This document shows positions 26,201 to 38,370 of a stretch of 64,000 nt of DNA, piece after piece. The stretch's first letter is position 1. Every line of letters starts with the position of its first letter. The DNA lies in assembly GCF_001298265.1 (NCBI RefSeq), contig NZ_LGSZ01000047.1, forward strand, positions 1 to 64,000, written 5' to 3'. The DNA is from Allobosea vaviloviae. GTDB lineage: Bacteria; Pseudomonadota; Alphaproteobacteria; Rhizobiales; Beijerinckiaceae. The notes below the pieces were generated by a model. That model was not told the origin of the DNA. It made no database searches and saw only the letters and a list, made by a program, of their open reading frames with translations. The position numbers were made by a program, and so were the translations under genes.

Positions 26201-26347
26201 CAACCCTTCGGCGGCCACGGCCTCTCCGGCACCGGCCCCAAGGCCGGCGGGCCGAACTACCTGATGCGCTTCGCCACCGAGCAGACGGTGACGATCAACA
26301 CGGCCGCGGCCGGCGGCAATGCCAGCCTGATCGCGATGGGGGAGTGA
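23255..26347 (+). CDS. putA: Bifunctional proline dehydrogenase / P5C dehydrogenase PutA (short form)
   Basis: Oxidises proline to glutamate: an FAD-dependent proline dehydrogenase domain (about residues 70-460, with SVKLSALHPRYD, RLVKGAYWDTELKRAQ and FATHNAQTVA) passes P5C to an NAD-dependent aldehyde dehydrogenase domain (about 540-1005; GPFLCIAPWNFPLAIFTGQI, ETGGLNAMIVD with the general base, and the nucleophile in SAGQRCSALR). At 1030 residues it lacks the N-terminal ribbon-helix-helix domain of enterobacterial trifunctional PutA, so transcription must be controlled by another protein, probably the divergent Lrp-type gene. Membrane-associated, feeding electrons to quinone. Confidence 0.96.
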   Translation: MATPLPPFRAPFAQDDGEIAAQLLAGARREPAAKARIDARATGLIEAIRTRKVGLGGIEELLREYSLSTREGLALMVLAEALLRVPDAATADRLIEDKLGQGDFAHHESKSDAFLVSASAWALGITARVIQPGETPTSIIGGLAKRLGVPTVRTATRQAMRVMGNHFVLGQTIQEALKRAGSKSGKLYRYSFDMLGEGARTQADADRYFASYTAAIDAIGRSAGNEPLPNRPGISVKLSALHPRYDATNHERVLAELTPKVIKLAQQAKGYDLNFTVDAEEADRLELSLDVIDAVVADPSLADWDGFGLAIQAYQKRASAVIAHIGSLAERYDRRMMVRLVKGAYWDTELKRAQERGLPDYPVFTRKAMTDLNYEACAAQLLALRPRIIPQFATHNAQTVATVAEMAGGSEGFEFQRLHGMGEALYEKLLADEGGFACRTYAPVGGHQDLLAYLVRRLLENGANSSFVSVSGDPDVPVAQLLVPPADIIGNAGAARHRRIPLPADLFGPSRKNSAGVELGHAESLDALLAEIKAASAKPFPEGGPIIDGEAMGGTARDVRSPIDNKVIGRVREGDAALAEAAMKAAKAGFAGWNATPARTRAAALRKAAELMETRRGLLLALLQAEAGKTLDDAISEVREAVDFCRYYAAEAEAKFATPTALPGPTGEDNRLVLRGRGPFLCIAPWNFPLAIFTGQIAAALVTGNSVVAKPAPQTPLIAAETIRLLHEAGVPASALHLVPGDGALGAALVAHKDVAGVAFTGSTTTARAINRTLAAKDGPIVPLIAETGGLNAMIVDATALAEQVADDVVMSAFRSAGQRCSALRLLVVQDDVADKMLEMITGAAKELKLGDPRAIDTHIGPVIDAAAKQRLDGHVEAMRKLGRLTWAGETPALGGTFVAPHVISLNSIGELASEHFGPILHVVRWTSGQLDKVIHDIEATGYGLTLGIHSRIETTVEQVTRGLSTGNIYVNRNIIGAVVGVQPFGGHGLSGTGPKAGGPNYLMRFATEQTVTINTAAAGGNASLIAMGE

Positions 26348-26354
26348 GATCCGT

Positions 26355-26499
26355 CCTTCTCCCCTCCGGGGGAGAAGGTGGCAGCGCGTAGCGCTGACGG
26401 ATGAGGGAAGAGCCTCGGCACAAATAAAAAAAGGCCGCTTGCGCGACCCTTCCCTCATCCGTCTGCTTCGCAGACACCTTCTCCCCGGAAGGGGAGAGG
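26355..26499. repeat. Long inverted repeat between putA and atpC
   Basis: Two arms of about 45-50 bases face each other: CCTTCTCCCC...GGGGAGAAGGTG...GACGGATGAGGGA on the left and TCCCTCATCCGTC...CACCTTCTCCCC...GGGGAGAGG on the right, each arm also having its own small hairpin, with an A-rich centre (AAATAAAAAAAGG). It fills the gap between two convergent genes and could act as a bidirectional terminator. Its form is that of a dispersed palindromic repeat. Confidence 0.8.
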
Positions 26500-26501
26500 A
26501 T

Positions 26502-26915
26502 TCACGCCGCCTTGCGCTGCTCGAAGACGTTCTTGAACTCGCGCAGCTGGACGAGCGCGTCATGCAGGCGCTTCTTCTCGTCTTCGTCATGCGAGCCGGT
26601 CAGCTTCGTCTCGGCGGTCAGGATTTCCTGATCCAGAACGGTGCTGTTCACATCCTCCAGGAAACGGCCCTGCTCGGCCAGGATCGTCGTCGAGGCGGCG
26701 TTGATCTCGACGAGACCGCCATTGACGAAGAATTCCTTGCCGTTGTCGCCGCTCGTCTGCACGAAGACGATGCCCGCCTTCAGCGTCGCGACCAGCGGCG
26801 CATGGCCGGCCAGCACCGTCATCTCACCCTCGGTCGAGGGGATGATGACGCTGACGACGTCGCCGGAGAACAGGATGCGCTCGGGCGAGACGAGTTCGAA
26901 CTTGAAGGTGGCCAT
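26502..26915 (-). CDS. atpC: F1F0 ATP synthase epsilon subunit
   Basis: A 137-residue subunit of the F1 central stalk that couples rotation to catalysis and can inhibit ATP hydrolysis. The beta-sandwich is clear in FKFELVSPERILFSGDVVSVIIPSTEGEMTVLAGHAPLVATLK, and the C-terminal helical hairpin follows (DEDEKKRLHDALVQLREFKNVFEQ in two helices). It is the last gene of the minus-strand atpHAGDC operon. Confidence 0.95.
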   Translation of the reverse strand: MATFKFELVSPERILFSGDVVSVIIPSTEGEMTVLAGHAPLVATLKAGIVFVQTSGDNGKEFFVNGGLVEINAASTTILAEQGRFLEDVNSTVLDQEILTAETKLTGSHDEDEKKRLHDALVQLREFKNVFEQRKAA

Positions 26916-26933
26916 CGTATATTTCTCCTCGGC

Positions 26934-27020
26934 GCGTCATGGTCGGGCTTGACCCGACCATCTCGGAAACCAGCGTCCTCTGGTCATGAGATTCTCGGGG
27001 CAAGCCCGAGAATGACGCCG
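26934..27020. repeat. Palindromic intergenic repeat, copy 2 (atpD-atpC gap)
   Basis: Starts GCGTCATGGTCGGGCTTGAC and ends GGCAAGCCCGAGAATGACGC. It contains two stem-loops, GGTCGGGCTTGACCCGACC on the left and TTCTCGGGGCAAGCCCGAGAA on the right, so transcripts form two adjacent hairpins inside the atp mRNA. Compare 29452, 34591 and 48138 for further copies. Confidence 0.8.
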
Positions 27021-27040
27021 TCTTAAGCCCGCGGTATTGC

Positions 27041-29438
<2,398 letters not shown>

Positions 29439-29451
29439 AGGTTTTGTCTCA

Positions 29452-29571
29452 CCCCGTCATGCTCGGGCACGTCCCGCGCATCCACGTCTGCACCCACTTC
29501 GATCCCACCGACGCCAGGCCCGAAGCGGGCAAGGCGTGGATGGCCGGCACAAGGCCGACCATGACGGGAGG
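29452..29571. repeat. Palindromic intergenic repeat, copy 3 (atpA-atpG gap)
   Basis: Begins CCCCGTCATGCTCGGGC and ends GGCCGACCATGACGGGA, so its termini are inverted copies (CCCGTCATG / CATGACGGG). The interior carries further complementary segments (GCATCCACG / CGTGGATGG). It fills almost the whole atpA-atpG gap. Confidence 0.75.
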
Positions 29572-29573
29572 CC

Positions 29574-31102
<1,529 letters not shown>

Positions 31103-31103
<1 letters not shown>

Positions 31104-31672
31104 CAGCCGACCTCTTTCATGGCAAGACGAATTGAATTGAGTTTGGTTTTCAGCGAGGCGTCGACCATCCGGGAGCCCATCTTCACGACGAGCCCGCCGA
31201 TCAGCGACGGATCGATCTTGATCGCGACATCGACATCCTTGCCGGCCACGGCGGCGAGCGCGGCGCGGATCTCATCGACACGCTTGGGCGCAGGCACTTC
31301 TGCGAGCGTGACCTGCGCGCTGACGATGCCCTTGGCCTGCGCGACGAGCGCCTTGTAGCCGGCGATCATGCCCGGCAGTGCAAACAGGCGGCGCTTGCTC
31401 GCGACGAAGCCGATGAAATTGGCGGCGATGCCGGAAATCTTGGCGGCGGCCAGAACCGCGTTGATCGCAGCGGTCTGCTCCTCGGCGGAGAAGGCCGGGC
31501 TGCCGACCAGACGGCGCAGATCCTCGCTCTCGGCGAGCATCGCGGAAAAGCTGTCGAGATCGGCGGAGACGGCGTCGATTGCGTTGGCCTCTTCGGCCAG
31601 TTCGAAAAGGGCCGTGGCGTAGCGACCGGCCACGCCCGAAACCAGTGATCCTTGCGATCCGCCTTCAGCCAC
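31103..31672 (-). CDS. atpH: F1F0 ATP synthase delta subunit
   Basis: The 189-residue peripheral-stalk subunit linking F0 b-subunits to the alpha N-termini. Family features are [15 protein letters not shown] at the start and the C-terminal signature [23 protein letters not shown]. Start is GTG 31672, with a GAGAG ribosome-binding site. It opens the F1 operon; the 239 bases upstream to priA contain no gene and presumably hold the operon promoter, though no convincing hexamers were found. F0 genes are absent, as is usual in alphaproteobacteria where they form a separate cluster. Confidence 0.96.
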
Positions 31673-31911
31673 GCGTCAAATCTCTCGTTTCAAAGGACTG
31701 CTCCCGGCGACCCTCTTGGCGAAGGCGGAGTGCGATGTCCTGGCGCTGCGATGTATCACGGACGAGAACCCGGCAAGACGGCTTCGCGACCTAAATGTGG
31801 CGGTGCACTAGCATGCGGTTTTGGGGTGCGCAATCCGTTGATGCCGATTGAAGACGCGGTTTTGCCCGTCCTTTCAAGGCTTCGAAGAAAACCCTGCTCT
31901 CGAAAAAACCG

Positions 31912-34098
31912 TCAGAGGAAACTCTGGGGATCGACATCGACCGCGACGCGCACCGAGCCCTTGGGCTTGCCGCCACGCTTCAGCCAGGCCCGCAGATAGT
32001 CCTGCAGGTTGACCTCGCGCTCCGTTTTCACGATCAGCCGCATGCGATGGCGCCCGCGCAGCACGGCAAGCGGCGCTTCAGCCGGCCCCAGCACGGCGAC
32101 CCCCTCGGGAGCATCGGCGCAGCGCGCCAGCATCCGCGCATGGCCTTCGGCTTCCGCCTGGCTGCTGGCTGAAACGATCAGCCCGGCGAGGCGGCCAAAG
32201 GGCGGCAAGCCGGCCGCCTCCCGCGAGGCCGCCTCTGCGGCATAAAACCGCTCCGGGTCGCCAGAGACCAGAGCCTTCAAGACGGGATGGGTGGGATCAT
32301 GCGTCTGCAGCAGCGCCCGGCCGGGCCTCTCGCCACGCCCGGCCCGGCCGGTGACCTGCCGCAGCACCTGAAAGGTGCGCTCGGCGGCGCGCGGATCGCC
32401 CGAGGTCAGGCCGAGATCGGCATCGATCACGCCGACCAGCGTCATGCCGGGAAAGTTGTGGCCCTTGGCGACGAGCTGCGTGCCGATGACGATGTCGAAC
32501 TCGCCCGAGGCCACCGCCATCAGCTCCTGCTTCAGGCGCTCGGTGCCGCCAGGGAAGTCGCTCGACAGGACGATGCCGCGCGCCTGCGGAAACAGCGTCG
32601 CGACCTCCTCGGCCAGCCGCTCGACGCCCGGCCCGCAGGCGGTGAGGCTGTCGACGGCATGGCATTGCGGGCATTCGTTCGGCCGGCGTTCGACATGGCC
32701 GCAATGGTGGCAGACCAGCGCGCGGCGAAAGCGGTGATCGACCAGCCAGGCCGAGCAGTTCGGGCACTGGAAGCGATGCCCGCAGTCGCGGCACAAGGTC
32801 AGCGGCGCATAGCCGCGCCGGTTCAGGAACAGCAGCGACTGCTCGCCGGCCTCCAGATTGACCGCGATGGCCTTCGCCAGCGTGTCCGAAATCCAGCGCC
32901 CGCGCTGCGGCTTGTCCTGGCGCAGATCGACGAGGCCGAGCGTGGGCAGGGAGCGCCCGCCGAAACGCTCGGGCAGCTTGAGATGGGTGTAGCGCCCGCG
33001 CTCGGCATTGACGCGCGTCTCCAGCGAGGGCGTTGCCGAGGTCAGGATGACCGGCGCATTCTCGATGCGGCCGCGCACCACCGCCATGTCGCGGGCATGA
33101 TAGGCGACGCCGTCCTCCTGCTTGTAGGCGGCCTCATGCTCCTCATCGACGACGATCAGCCCGAGGTCCTTGTAGGGCAGGAACAGCGCCGAGCGCGCCC
33201 CGGCCACGACCTTGGCCTCGCCGCTGGCGATGGCCGCCTGAAGGCGTTCGCGCTTGCGGCCGGTCACCGCCGAATGCCACAGCCCCGGCCGCACGCCGAA
33301 ACGCGCCTCGAAGCGGTCGATGAACTGCGCGGTGAGCGCGATCTCGGGCATCAGGATCAGGCTCTGGCGGCCGAGTCTGACGGCTTCCGCCACCGCCTCG
33401 AAATAGACCTCGGTCTTGCCCGAGCCGGTGACGCCTTCGAGCAGCGTCACGCCATAGGCGGCTGCCTTCACCGACGCGACGAGCGCCGCGGCCGCGGCAG
33501 CCTGATCCTCGGAGAGCTTCGGCTGTGCGTGATCCGGATCGGGCAGCGCGGCAATCGCCTCGCGCGGCAACGGCTCGATGGCGAAGGTGCCGGCATCGAC
33601 CAGCGAATCGATCACCGCCGCGCTGACCGAGGCCGCCTCGGCGAGCGCGCCCTTGGCCATCAGCAATCCGCCTTCGGCCGCTGCGATGGCGCGCGCACGG
33701 GCCGGGGTCATCCGGGCGGGCGGCGGCCCGACGAGCCGGATACCGAGCTTGGGCCGCTCCGGCGTATCGTCGGGCGGGCGCCGCAGCGCCAAGGCCAGCA
33801 CCGAGCCCTTGGGCGCCAGCGTGTACCAGGCCACCCAATCGACCAGCTTCCTCAGCGCGGCGTCGAGCGGCGGCATGTCGAGCTTGCCGGTGACTGTCTT
33901 GAGATTGCCGCCGCGCCCGGAGCCGATCTCCCAGACCACGCCGACCGTCTCGCGCGTTCCCAGCGGCACCTGCACGACATCGCCGGGCTTGAGCACGAGC
34001 CCCGGCGGAACCGCATAGCTGTAGGCCTGGTCGAGCCCGAGCGGGATCAGCACATCCACCGTGTCGCCTTCCGCTATTTGCCCCGCGTCGCCGTTCAT
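31912..34098 (-). CDS. priA: Primosomal replication protein N' (PriA helicase)
   Basis: A 728-residue 3'-5' superfamily 2 helicase that reloads the replisome at stalled or recombined forks. It has the N-terminal DNA-binding domain (VDVLIPLGLDQAYSYAVP), Walker A GVTGSGKTEVY, the DEEH box (VVDEEHEAAYKQ), and an inserted zinc domain with Cys pairs in LCRDCGHRFQCPNCSAW and VCHHCGHVERRPNECPQC. Helicase motif VI is present as QVTGRAGRGERPGRAL. Its position upstream of atpH on the same strand is conserved in Rhizobiales. Confidence 0.96.
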   Translation of the reverse strand: MNGDAGQIAEGDTVDVLIPLGLDQAYSYAVPPGLVLKPGDVVQVPLGTRETVGVVWEIGSGRGGNLKTVTGKLDMPPLDAALRKLVDWVAWYTLAPKGSVLALALRRPPDDTPERPKLGIRLVGPPPARMTPARARAIAAAEGGLLMAKGALAEAASVSAAVIDSLVDAGTFAIEPLPREAIAALPDPDHAQPKLSEDQAAAAAALVASVKAAAYGVTLLEGVTGSGKTEVYFEAVAEAVRLGRQSLILMPEIALTAQFIDRFEARFGVRPGLWHSAVTGRKRERLQAAIASGEAKVVAGARSALFLPYKDLGLIVVDEEHEAAYKQEDGVAYHARDMAVVRGRIENAPVILTSATPSLETRVNAERGRYTHLKLPERFGGRSLPTLGLVDLRQDKPQRGRWISDTLAKAIAVNLEAGEQSLLFLNRRGYAPLTLCRDCGHRFQCPNCSAWLVDHRFRRALVCHHCGHVERRPNECPQCHAVDSLTACGPGVERLAEEVATLFPQARGIVLSSDFPGGTERLKQELMAVASGEFDIVIGTQLVAKGHNFPGMTLVGVIDADLGLTSGDPRAAERTFQVLRQVTGRAGRGERPGRALLQTHDPTHPVLKALVSGDPERFYAAEAASREAAGLPPFGRLAGLIVSASSQAEAEGHARMLARCADAPEGVAVLGPAEAPLAVLRGRHRMRLIVKTEREVNLQDYLRAWLKRGGKPKGSVRVAVDVDPQSFL

Positions 34099-34202
34099 GG
34101 CCCGTGCCTAGCCTCTCGCGCCGGGAGCGGCAATCGCCTGCCTTGGCATTGCCGCGATCGCGTGATGTCTGCCGCCGTCTGACACCAACCGCGAGCAGAT
34201 CT

Positions 34203-34553
34203 ATGACGAGCGTTGCCCTTCGCCGTGTCGGTGCTGCCCTCGCCGCGAGCCTCGTCGTCGCCACGGCCTCGCAAAGCCTCGCGCAACCGGTGCCGCCAGA
34301 GAACTGGCCCGCGATCAAATGCGAGCGCTACACCAAGGCCTGGGGCGAGGCGCTGGCGAAGTTCGGACGCAAGGGGCTCGGCCAGCCCTTCATCGAGGCG
34401 CATGAGGCTTTTCTGACGTCCGGCTGCAGCATCAAGGGGGAGGTCTGCCCGCGCAGCAAGGAGGAGCTCGACCTCGCCAATGTCATGGTCATCATGGGCA
34501 TGAACCAGGGCATGGCCAGCACCTTCATGCCCTTCGCCTGCCCCAGGACGTAA
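34203..34553 (+). CDS. Small secreted cysteine-containing protein, unknown function
   Basis: A 116-residue protein starting at ATG 34203 (MTSVALRRVGAALAASLVVA), with a signal peptide cleaved near SLAQ. The mature part of about 90 residues has four cysteines (IKCERY, SGCSIKGEVCPRS, FACPRT), an even number suited to two disulfides in the periplasm, plus a methionine-rich end (VMVIMGMNQGMASTFM). Not recognised. It lies alone between the divergent priA and xerC, with a palindromic repeat following. Confidence 0.7.
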   Translation: MTSVALRRVGAALAASLVVATASQSLAQPVPPENWPAIKCERYTKAWGEALAKFGRKGLGQPFIEAHEAFLTSGCSIKGEVCPRSKEELDLANVMVIMGMNQGMASTFMPFACPRT

Positions 34554-34590
34554 TGCTGCTGGGCGGCGGTTCGCACTGCGTTAAGGTACC

Positions 34591-34674
34591 CGCGTCATGC
34601 TCGGGCTTGACCCGAGCATCTCGCGGACGAGAGCGCGGCGAGAGACGGTCGGGTCAAGCCCGACCATGACGGCC
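34591..34674. repeat. Palindromic intergenic repeat, copy 4
   Basis: Starts CGCGTCATGCTCGGGCTTGA and ends GGGTCAAGCCCGACCATGAC followed by GGCC. It has two hairpins: TGCTCGGGCTTGACCCGAGCA on the left (perfect 8-bp stem) and GGTCGGGTCAAGCCCGACC on the right. It ends 16 bases before the xerC start. Confidence 0.85.
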
Positions 34675-34690
34675 AAGGGCGACCGCATTC

Positions 34691-35617
34691 GTGACCGACT
34701 TCGACACCCTGACCCGCGGCTGGCTGAACCACCTCGCCCATGAGCGCCGGCTCTCGCCTAAGACGCTCGAAGCTTATGGCCGAGACATCAGGCAGTTTGC
34801 GGCCTTCATCACCGAGCATCTCGGCGGCGAACCCACGCTTGCCGACATCGCCGCGCTGAAGCCCGCCGATCTGCGCGCCTTTCTCGGCCGGCGCCGCCGC
34901 GACGGCGTCGGCAACCGCACGCTGATGCGCCAGCTCGCGGCGCTGCGCTCGCTCGCCCGCTTCGGCGAACGCACCGGCAAGCTCAAGGCCGCCGCCTTCG
35001 CCGCGACGCGCGGCCCACGCATCGGCAAGTCCCTGCCGCGCCCGCTCGACGCCAGCGCGGCGAAGGCCGTGACGCAGGCCGACACCCGCGCCGGCGAGGA
35101 CCGCGAGGAATGGATCCTTGCCCGCGACGCAGCCGTCCTGGCCCTGCTCTATGGCTGCGGCCTGCGCATCTCCGAGGCGCTGTCGCTGACCCGCGCCCAG
35201 GCCCCCGTCCATGCAGGCGACACGCTCACCGTCCTCGGCAAGGGAGCCAAGACCCGCATGGTCCCGGTGCTGCCGGTCGTCGTCACGGCGATCTCCGAAT
35301 ACATTGCGCTCTGCCCCTGGCGCCTGCCGCCGGACGGCCCGCTCTTTCTCGGGGCCAAGGGAGGGCCCTTGTCGCCGCGCATCATCCAGCTTGCGGTGGA
35401 GTCCTTACGCGGCGCGCTCGGCCTGCCGTCCACGGCGACGCCGCACTCGCTGCGCCACTCCTTCGCCACCCATCTGCTGGGGCGCGGCGGCGAATTGCGC
35501 GCCATCCAGGAACTGCTCGGCCACGCCTCGCTCTCAACCACGCAGATCTACACCCGCATCGATTCCACCCGGCTGATGGCGGCCTATGACGCCGCTCATC
35601 CGCGCGCCGGGCGCTGA
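34691..35617 (+). CDS. xerC: Tyrosine recombinase XerC
   Basis: A 308-residue site-specific recombinase that resolves chromosome dimers at dif with XerD. The N-terminal SAM-like domain is LAHERRLSPKTLEAYGRDI. All catalytic residues are present: R159 (GLRISE), K184 (GKGAKTR), H252 and R255 (PHSLRHSFATHLL), H278 (GHASLS) and the nucleophile Y287 (QIYTRID). A chromosomal XerC next to priA is normal in Rhizobiales, so this is not a phage or island integrase. Start is GTG 34691. Confidence 0.94.
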   Translation: MTDFDTLTRGWLNHLAHERRLSPKTLEAYGRDIRQFAAFITEHLGGEPTLADIAALKPADLRAFLGRRRRDGVGNRTLMRQLAALRSLARFGERTGKLKAAAFAATRGPRIGKSLPRPLDASAAKAVTQADTRAGEDREEWILARDAAVLALLYGCGLRISEALSLTRAQAPVHAGDTLTVLGKGAKTRMVPVLPVVVTAISEYIALCPWRLPPDGPLFLGAKGGPLSPRIIQLAVESLRGALGLPSTATPHSLRHSFATHLLGRGGELRAIQELLGHASLSTTQIYTRIDSTRLMAAYDAAHPRAGR

Positions 35618-35712
35618 CGCGCAACGGCAGGCGGATGCCGCTCAGAAAGCGGTTTGCTGCCGCAACGGAATGACGTAAAGCGCGGCTCCCATCGCGCGGA
35701 GCCGCCTGATTC

Positions 35713-36273
35713 ATGTCGACCGAAATCGAAACACCGCAAGGCGGCAACAAGCGCATCGCATTGCTCATCGCGATCCTGGCGCTGATGCTCGCCTTCTCAG
35801 AGATCGGTGGCAAGAACGCCGAGCAGGATGCGCTTGCCAAAAATGTCGAGGCCTCGAATCTCTGGGCCTTCTTCCAGGCCAAGACCATTCGCGGCACCAC
35901 CTTGCGGACCGCAGCCGAAGCCATGGAGGTCGAGCTGGCCGGAGCGACCGACCCCGCCGCCCGCGAACGCCTGCAGAAGCGCATCGATAGCTGGAAGGCG
36001 ACGATCGCCCGCTACGATTCCGAACCTGAGACCAACGAAGGCCGCAAGGAGCTGATGGTCCGCGCCAAGGCGGCAGAGGCCCAGCGCGACATCTCCAGCG
36101 CCCGCGACGACAAATACGACATCGTCTCAGGCCTGCTGCAGATCGCGATCGTGATCTCCTCGGCCGCGATCATCACCGGCATCGGCCTGCTCGCCTGGAC
36201 CGGCGGAGCGCTCGGTCTTGCCGCGCTGGCCCTGATGTTCGTGGCGCAACTGGCGCCGACCGCCCTGTTTTAA
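35713..36273 (+). CDS. DUF4337 domain membrane protein
   Basis: A 186-residue protein with one hydrophobic helix near the N-terminus (RIALLIAILALMLAFSEIGG), a charged, helical central region (about residues 40-135: NLWAFFQAKTIRGTTLR, RERLQKRIDSWKATIARYDS), and two hydrophobic helices at the C-terminus. This layout matches the DUF4337 family, of unknown function. It stands alone after xerC. Confidence 0.8.
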   Translation: MSTEIETPQGGNKRIALLIAILALMLAFSEIGGKNAEQDALAKNVEASNLWAFFQAKTIRGTTLRTAAEAMEVELAGATDPAARERLQKRIDSWKATIARYDSEPETNEGRKELMVRAKAAEAQRDISSARDDKYDIVSGLLQIAIVISSAAIITGIGLLAWTGGALGLAALALMFVAQLAPTALF

Positions 36274-36410
36274 GCCGTGACGCTGCGCCGGGGCCATGCC
36301 AGTGAAGTCATCAGCGGGCGTTAGCCAGGGGTCGCAAACGGAACCTCAGCAAGAGCCGGCAACGCGACCTCACCAGCCACGCACACAAAATAGGGACTCC
36401 CCGTCGGGCG

Positions 36411-36701
36411 TCAGGCGCCCTCGACGATGCGAATATCTCGTTCGGCACCTTTGCCGAGCACGGCCAACGCTTCTTGATAAGCTGGGCTGTCGTGAACCTG
36501 TTTCGCATGGTCAACGCTATCGAACTCTATAACGACCGTTCTTTGCTGCAGACCGGCTTCGTATGTCAGTGCTGGCAAGCCTCGCACCAAGATCCGGCCC
36601 CCACCGGCAATGATCGCTGGCCCACTCAGTTTAGCGTATGCCGCCAATGCATCCGAGTCACTGACTGAGCGGTAGGTTGCAATCCAATATGCCTTTGCCA
36701 T
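36411..36701 (-). CDS. DUF1330 family protein
   Basis: A 96-residue ferredoxin-like alpha/beta-barrel monomer (dimeric in the family). Conserved segments are AYWIATYRSVSD, YAKLSGPAIIAGGGRILVRG, RTVVIEFDSVDHAKQVHDSP and the family YQEAL. Start ATG 36701. The gene and its flanks look less GC-rich than the neighbours, so recent gain is possible. The function is unknown. Confidence 0.85.
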   Translation of the reverse strand: MAKAYWIATYRSVSDSDALAAYAKLSGPAIIAGGGRILVRGLPALTYEAGLQQRTVVIEFDSVDHAKQVHDSPAYQEALAVLGKGAERDIRIVEGA

Positions 36702-36824
36702 GCAAATCTCCGCGATAAAGTCGGGTCTGAGCGGCAGCAGCATGTCCTCCAATGCATGGAATCGCAAGCTCTGTCGTTGTCGGCAGGGGGTCGTTGGCTG
36801 CCTCTCCGGTTATGATTTCGCCTG

Positions 36825-38213
36825 CTATTGCGGCAAGCTCGGCCACGGCACCTCGCCGCCGCGCAACTGCTCCCACGCCCGCGCCATCCGCAGGACGCCG
36901 AGATCGTCGAAACGCCGTCCGGTGATCTGCAGGCCGATCGGGAGCCCGCCCACCGTCAGCCCGGCATGGACGGATATCGAGGGCTGGTCCGACATGTTGG
37001 CCGGCAGCGTGAAGACGATATGCTCGAAAGGCTCGCGCGGATCGTCGATCGGGGATGCATAATCGGCCGGAAAGGTCGGGACCGGCGAAACCGGCGAGAG
37101 CACGAAATCGAACGGCGCGCTCTGCTTCAGAGCCGCATCCTTGATCGCCAGCATCTGGCTCATGCCATTGTAGACGCGAAGGCCCGACAGCGACTCCCCG
37201 ACATTGGCCCAAGCGTAGATGTAGGACAAAACCTTGCCCTGCTTCTCGGTCGACAGCGCACCGATATCGGCCCAGGCGCGCTGGCGCCAGAAATCGTCGA
37301 GCCCGTCGAGCATCTGCCGCGTCATGAAGGCTGGCGCCTCCTCGACGATCGCCCCTGCGGCCGCAAAAGCGGCTGCCGCCGCCTCGATCGCAGCCTTCGT
37401 TTCAGGCTCGACCGGGATCCCGATGCCGGGATCGAGCTGCAGGCCGATCCGCAAGCCCTTCACATCGAGGTCGAGCGCGAGCCAGTCGATCTCGTGGGGC
37501 GGCAGACTCATGCCGTCGCGCGCATCGGGCTTCGAGATTTCGCGCATCATCAGCGCCGTGTCAGTGACGGTGCGGGTCATCGGCCCGGCGACACGGCCAT
37601 AATAGCTGGGATCGATCGGCACCCGCCCGAAGCTCGGCTTCAGGCCGACCAGCCCGCACCAGCCCGCCGGCAGGCGCACCGAGCCGCCGATATCGGTCCC
37701 GACATGCAGCGGGCCGTATCCGGCGGCGCCGGCCGCCCCGGCGCCGGCCGATGAGCCGCCAGGATTTTTTGTCAGGTCCCAGGGGTTGCGGGTCAGTTCA
37801 TGAAAGCTCGACAGCCCCGAGGACAGCATCCCGTAATCGGGCATCGTCGTCTTGGCGAGCAGGACGAAACCCGCCTCGCGCAGCCGCGCCGCCACGGGCG
37901 CATCCTGCGGCATCGGCACGAGATCGCGCGCCGCGGTGCCGATCGGCATCGGCGTGCCCCGGGTAGCGATGTTCTCCTTGATCGTGCCGGGCACGCCGTC
38001 GAGCGGCAGGGCCTCGCCCTTCATCCAGCGCGCCTCCGAAGCCTTCGCTGCCGCGCGCGCCACCTCGGGTTGATAGGCATAGAGCGCCTTGATCTTGGGG
38101 TCGCAGGCCTCGATCCGGGCGATCACGGCATCCGTGACCTCGACCGGTGAAAGCGCCTTGGAACGATAAGCGTCGAGCAGTTCGACGGCGTTGAGATCGG
38201 CGGGATCGGGCAT
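36825..38213 (-). CDS. Amidase signature family amidase
   Basis: A 462-residue serine amidohydrolase. The Ser-cisSer-Lys triad is complete: K79 (GVPGTIKENIAT), S154/S155 (PGGSSAGAGA) and S178 (GTDIGGSVR). The sequence VGLKPSFGRVP follows as in GatA-like amidases, but there is no gatB/gatC context, so it is more likely a catabolic amidase than part of Glu-tRNA amidotransferase. It lies downstream of the GntR gene on the same strand, 157 bases apart. Substrate unknown. Confidence 0.9.
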   Translation of the reverse strand: MPDPADLNAVELLDAYRSKALSPVEVTDAVIARIEACDPKIKALYAYQPEVARAAAKASEARWMKGEALPLDGVPGTIKENIATRGTPMPIGTAARDLVPMPQDAPVAARLREAGFVLLAKTTMPDYGMLSSGLSSFHELTRNPWDLTKNPGGSSAGAGAAGAAGYGPLHVGTDIGGSVRLPAGWCGLVGLKPSFGRVPIDPSYYGRVAGPMTRTVTDTALMMREISKPDARDGMSLPPHEIDWLALDLDVKGLRIGLQLDPGIGIPVEPETKAAIEAAAAAFAAAGAIVEEAPAFMTRQMLDGLDDFWRQRAWADIGALSTEKQGKVLSYIYAWANVGESLSGLRVYNGMSQMLAIKDAALKQSAPFDFVLSPVSPVPTFPADYASPIDDPREPFEHIVFTLPANMSDQPSISVHAGLTVGGLPIGLQITGRRFDDLGVLRMARAWEQLRGGEVPWPSLPQ

Positions 38214-38370
38214 CGGCAGTCATCCTCGTCAGGCATGGCACGGCGCAGCATGGATCCATGCCACGGCTGATCTGAAACCGCGCGACCGCGCGGCGCAACC
38301 CACGCCGGCCTCCACGCAGCGTCCAGCCAAGCAAGCGCCGCGCCGAAGCGCAGATCAGACGAAAAGCACC

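Noticed and set aside
34691..35617. Tyrosine recombinase as integrase of a mobile element
   Set aside because: Length, motifs and the position next to priA fit chromosomal XerC, and no attachment site or phage gene is adjacent.
36825..38213. Amidase as GatA of the Glu-tRNA(Gln) amidotransferase
   Set aside because: The catalytic triad is shared by all amidase-signature enzymes, and no gatB or gatC lies nearby, so a catabolic amidase is the safer call.
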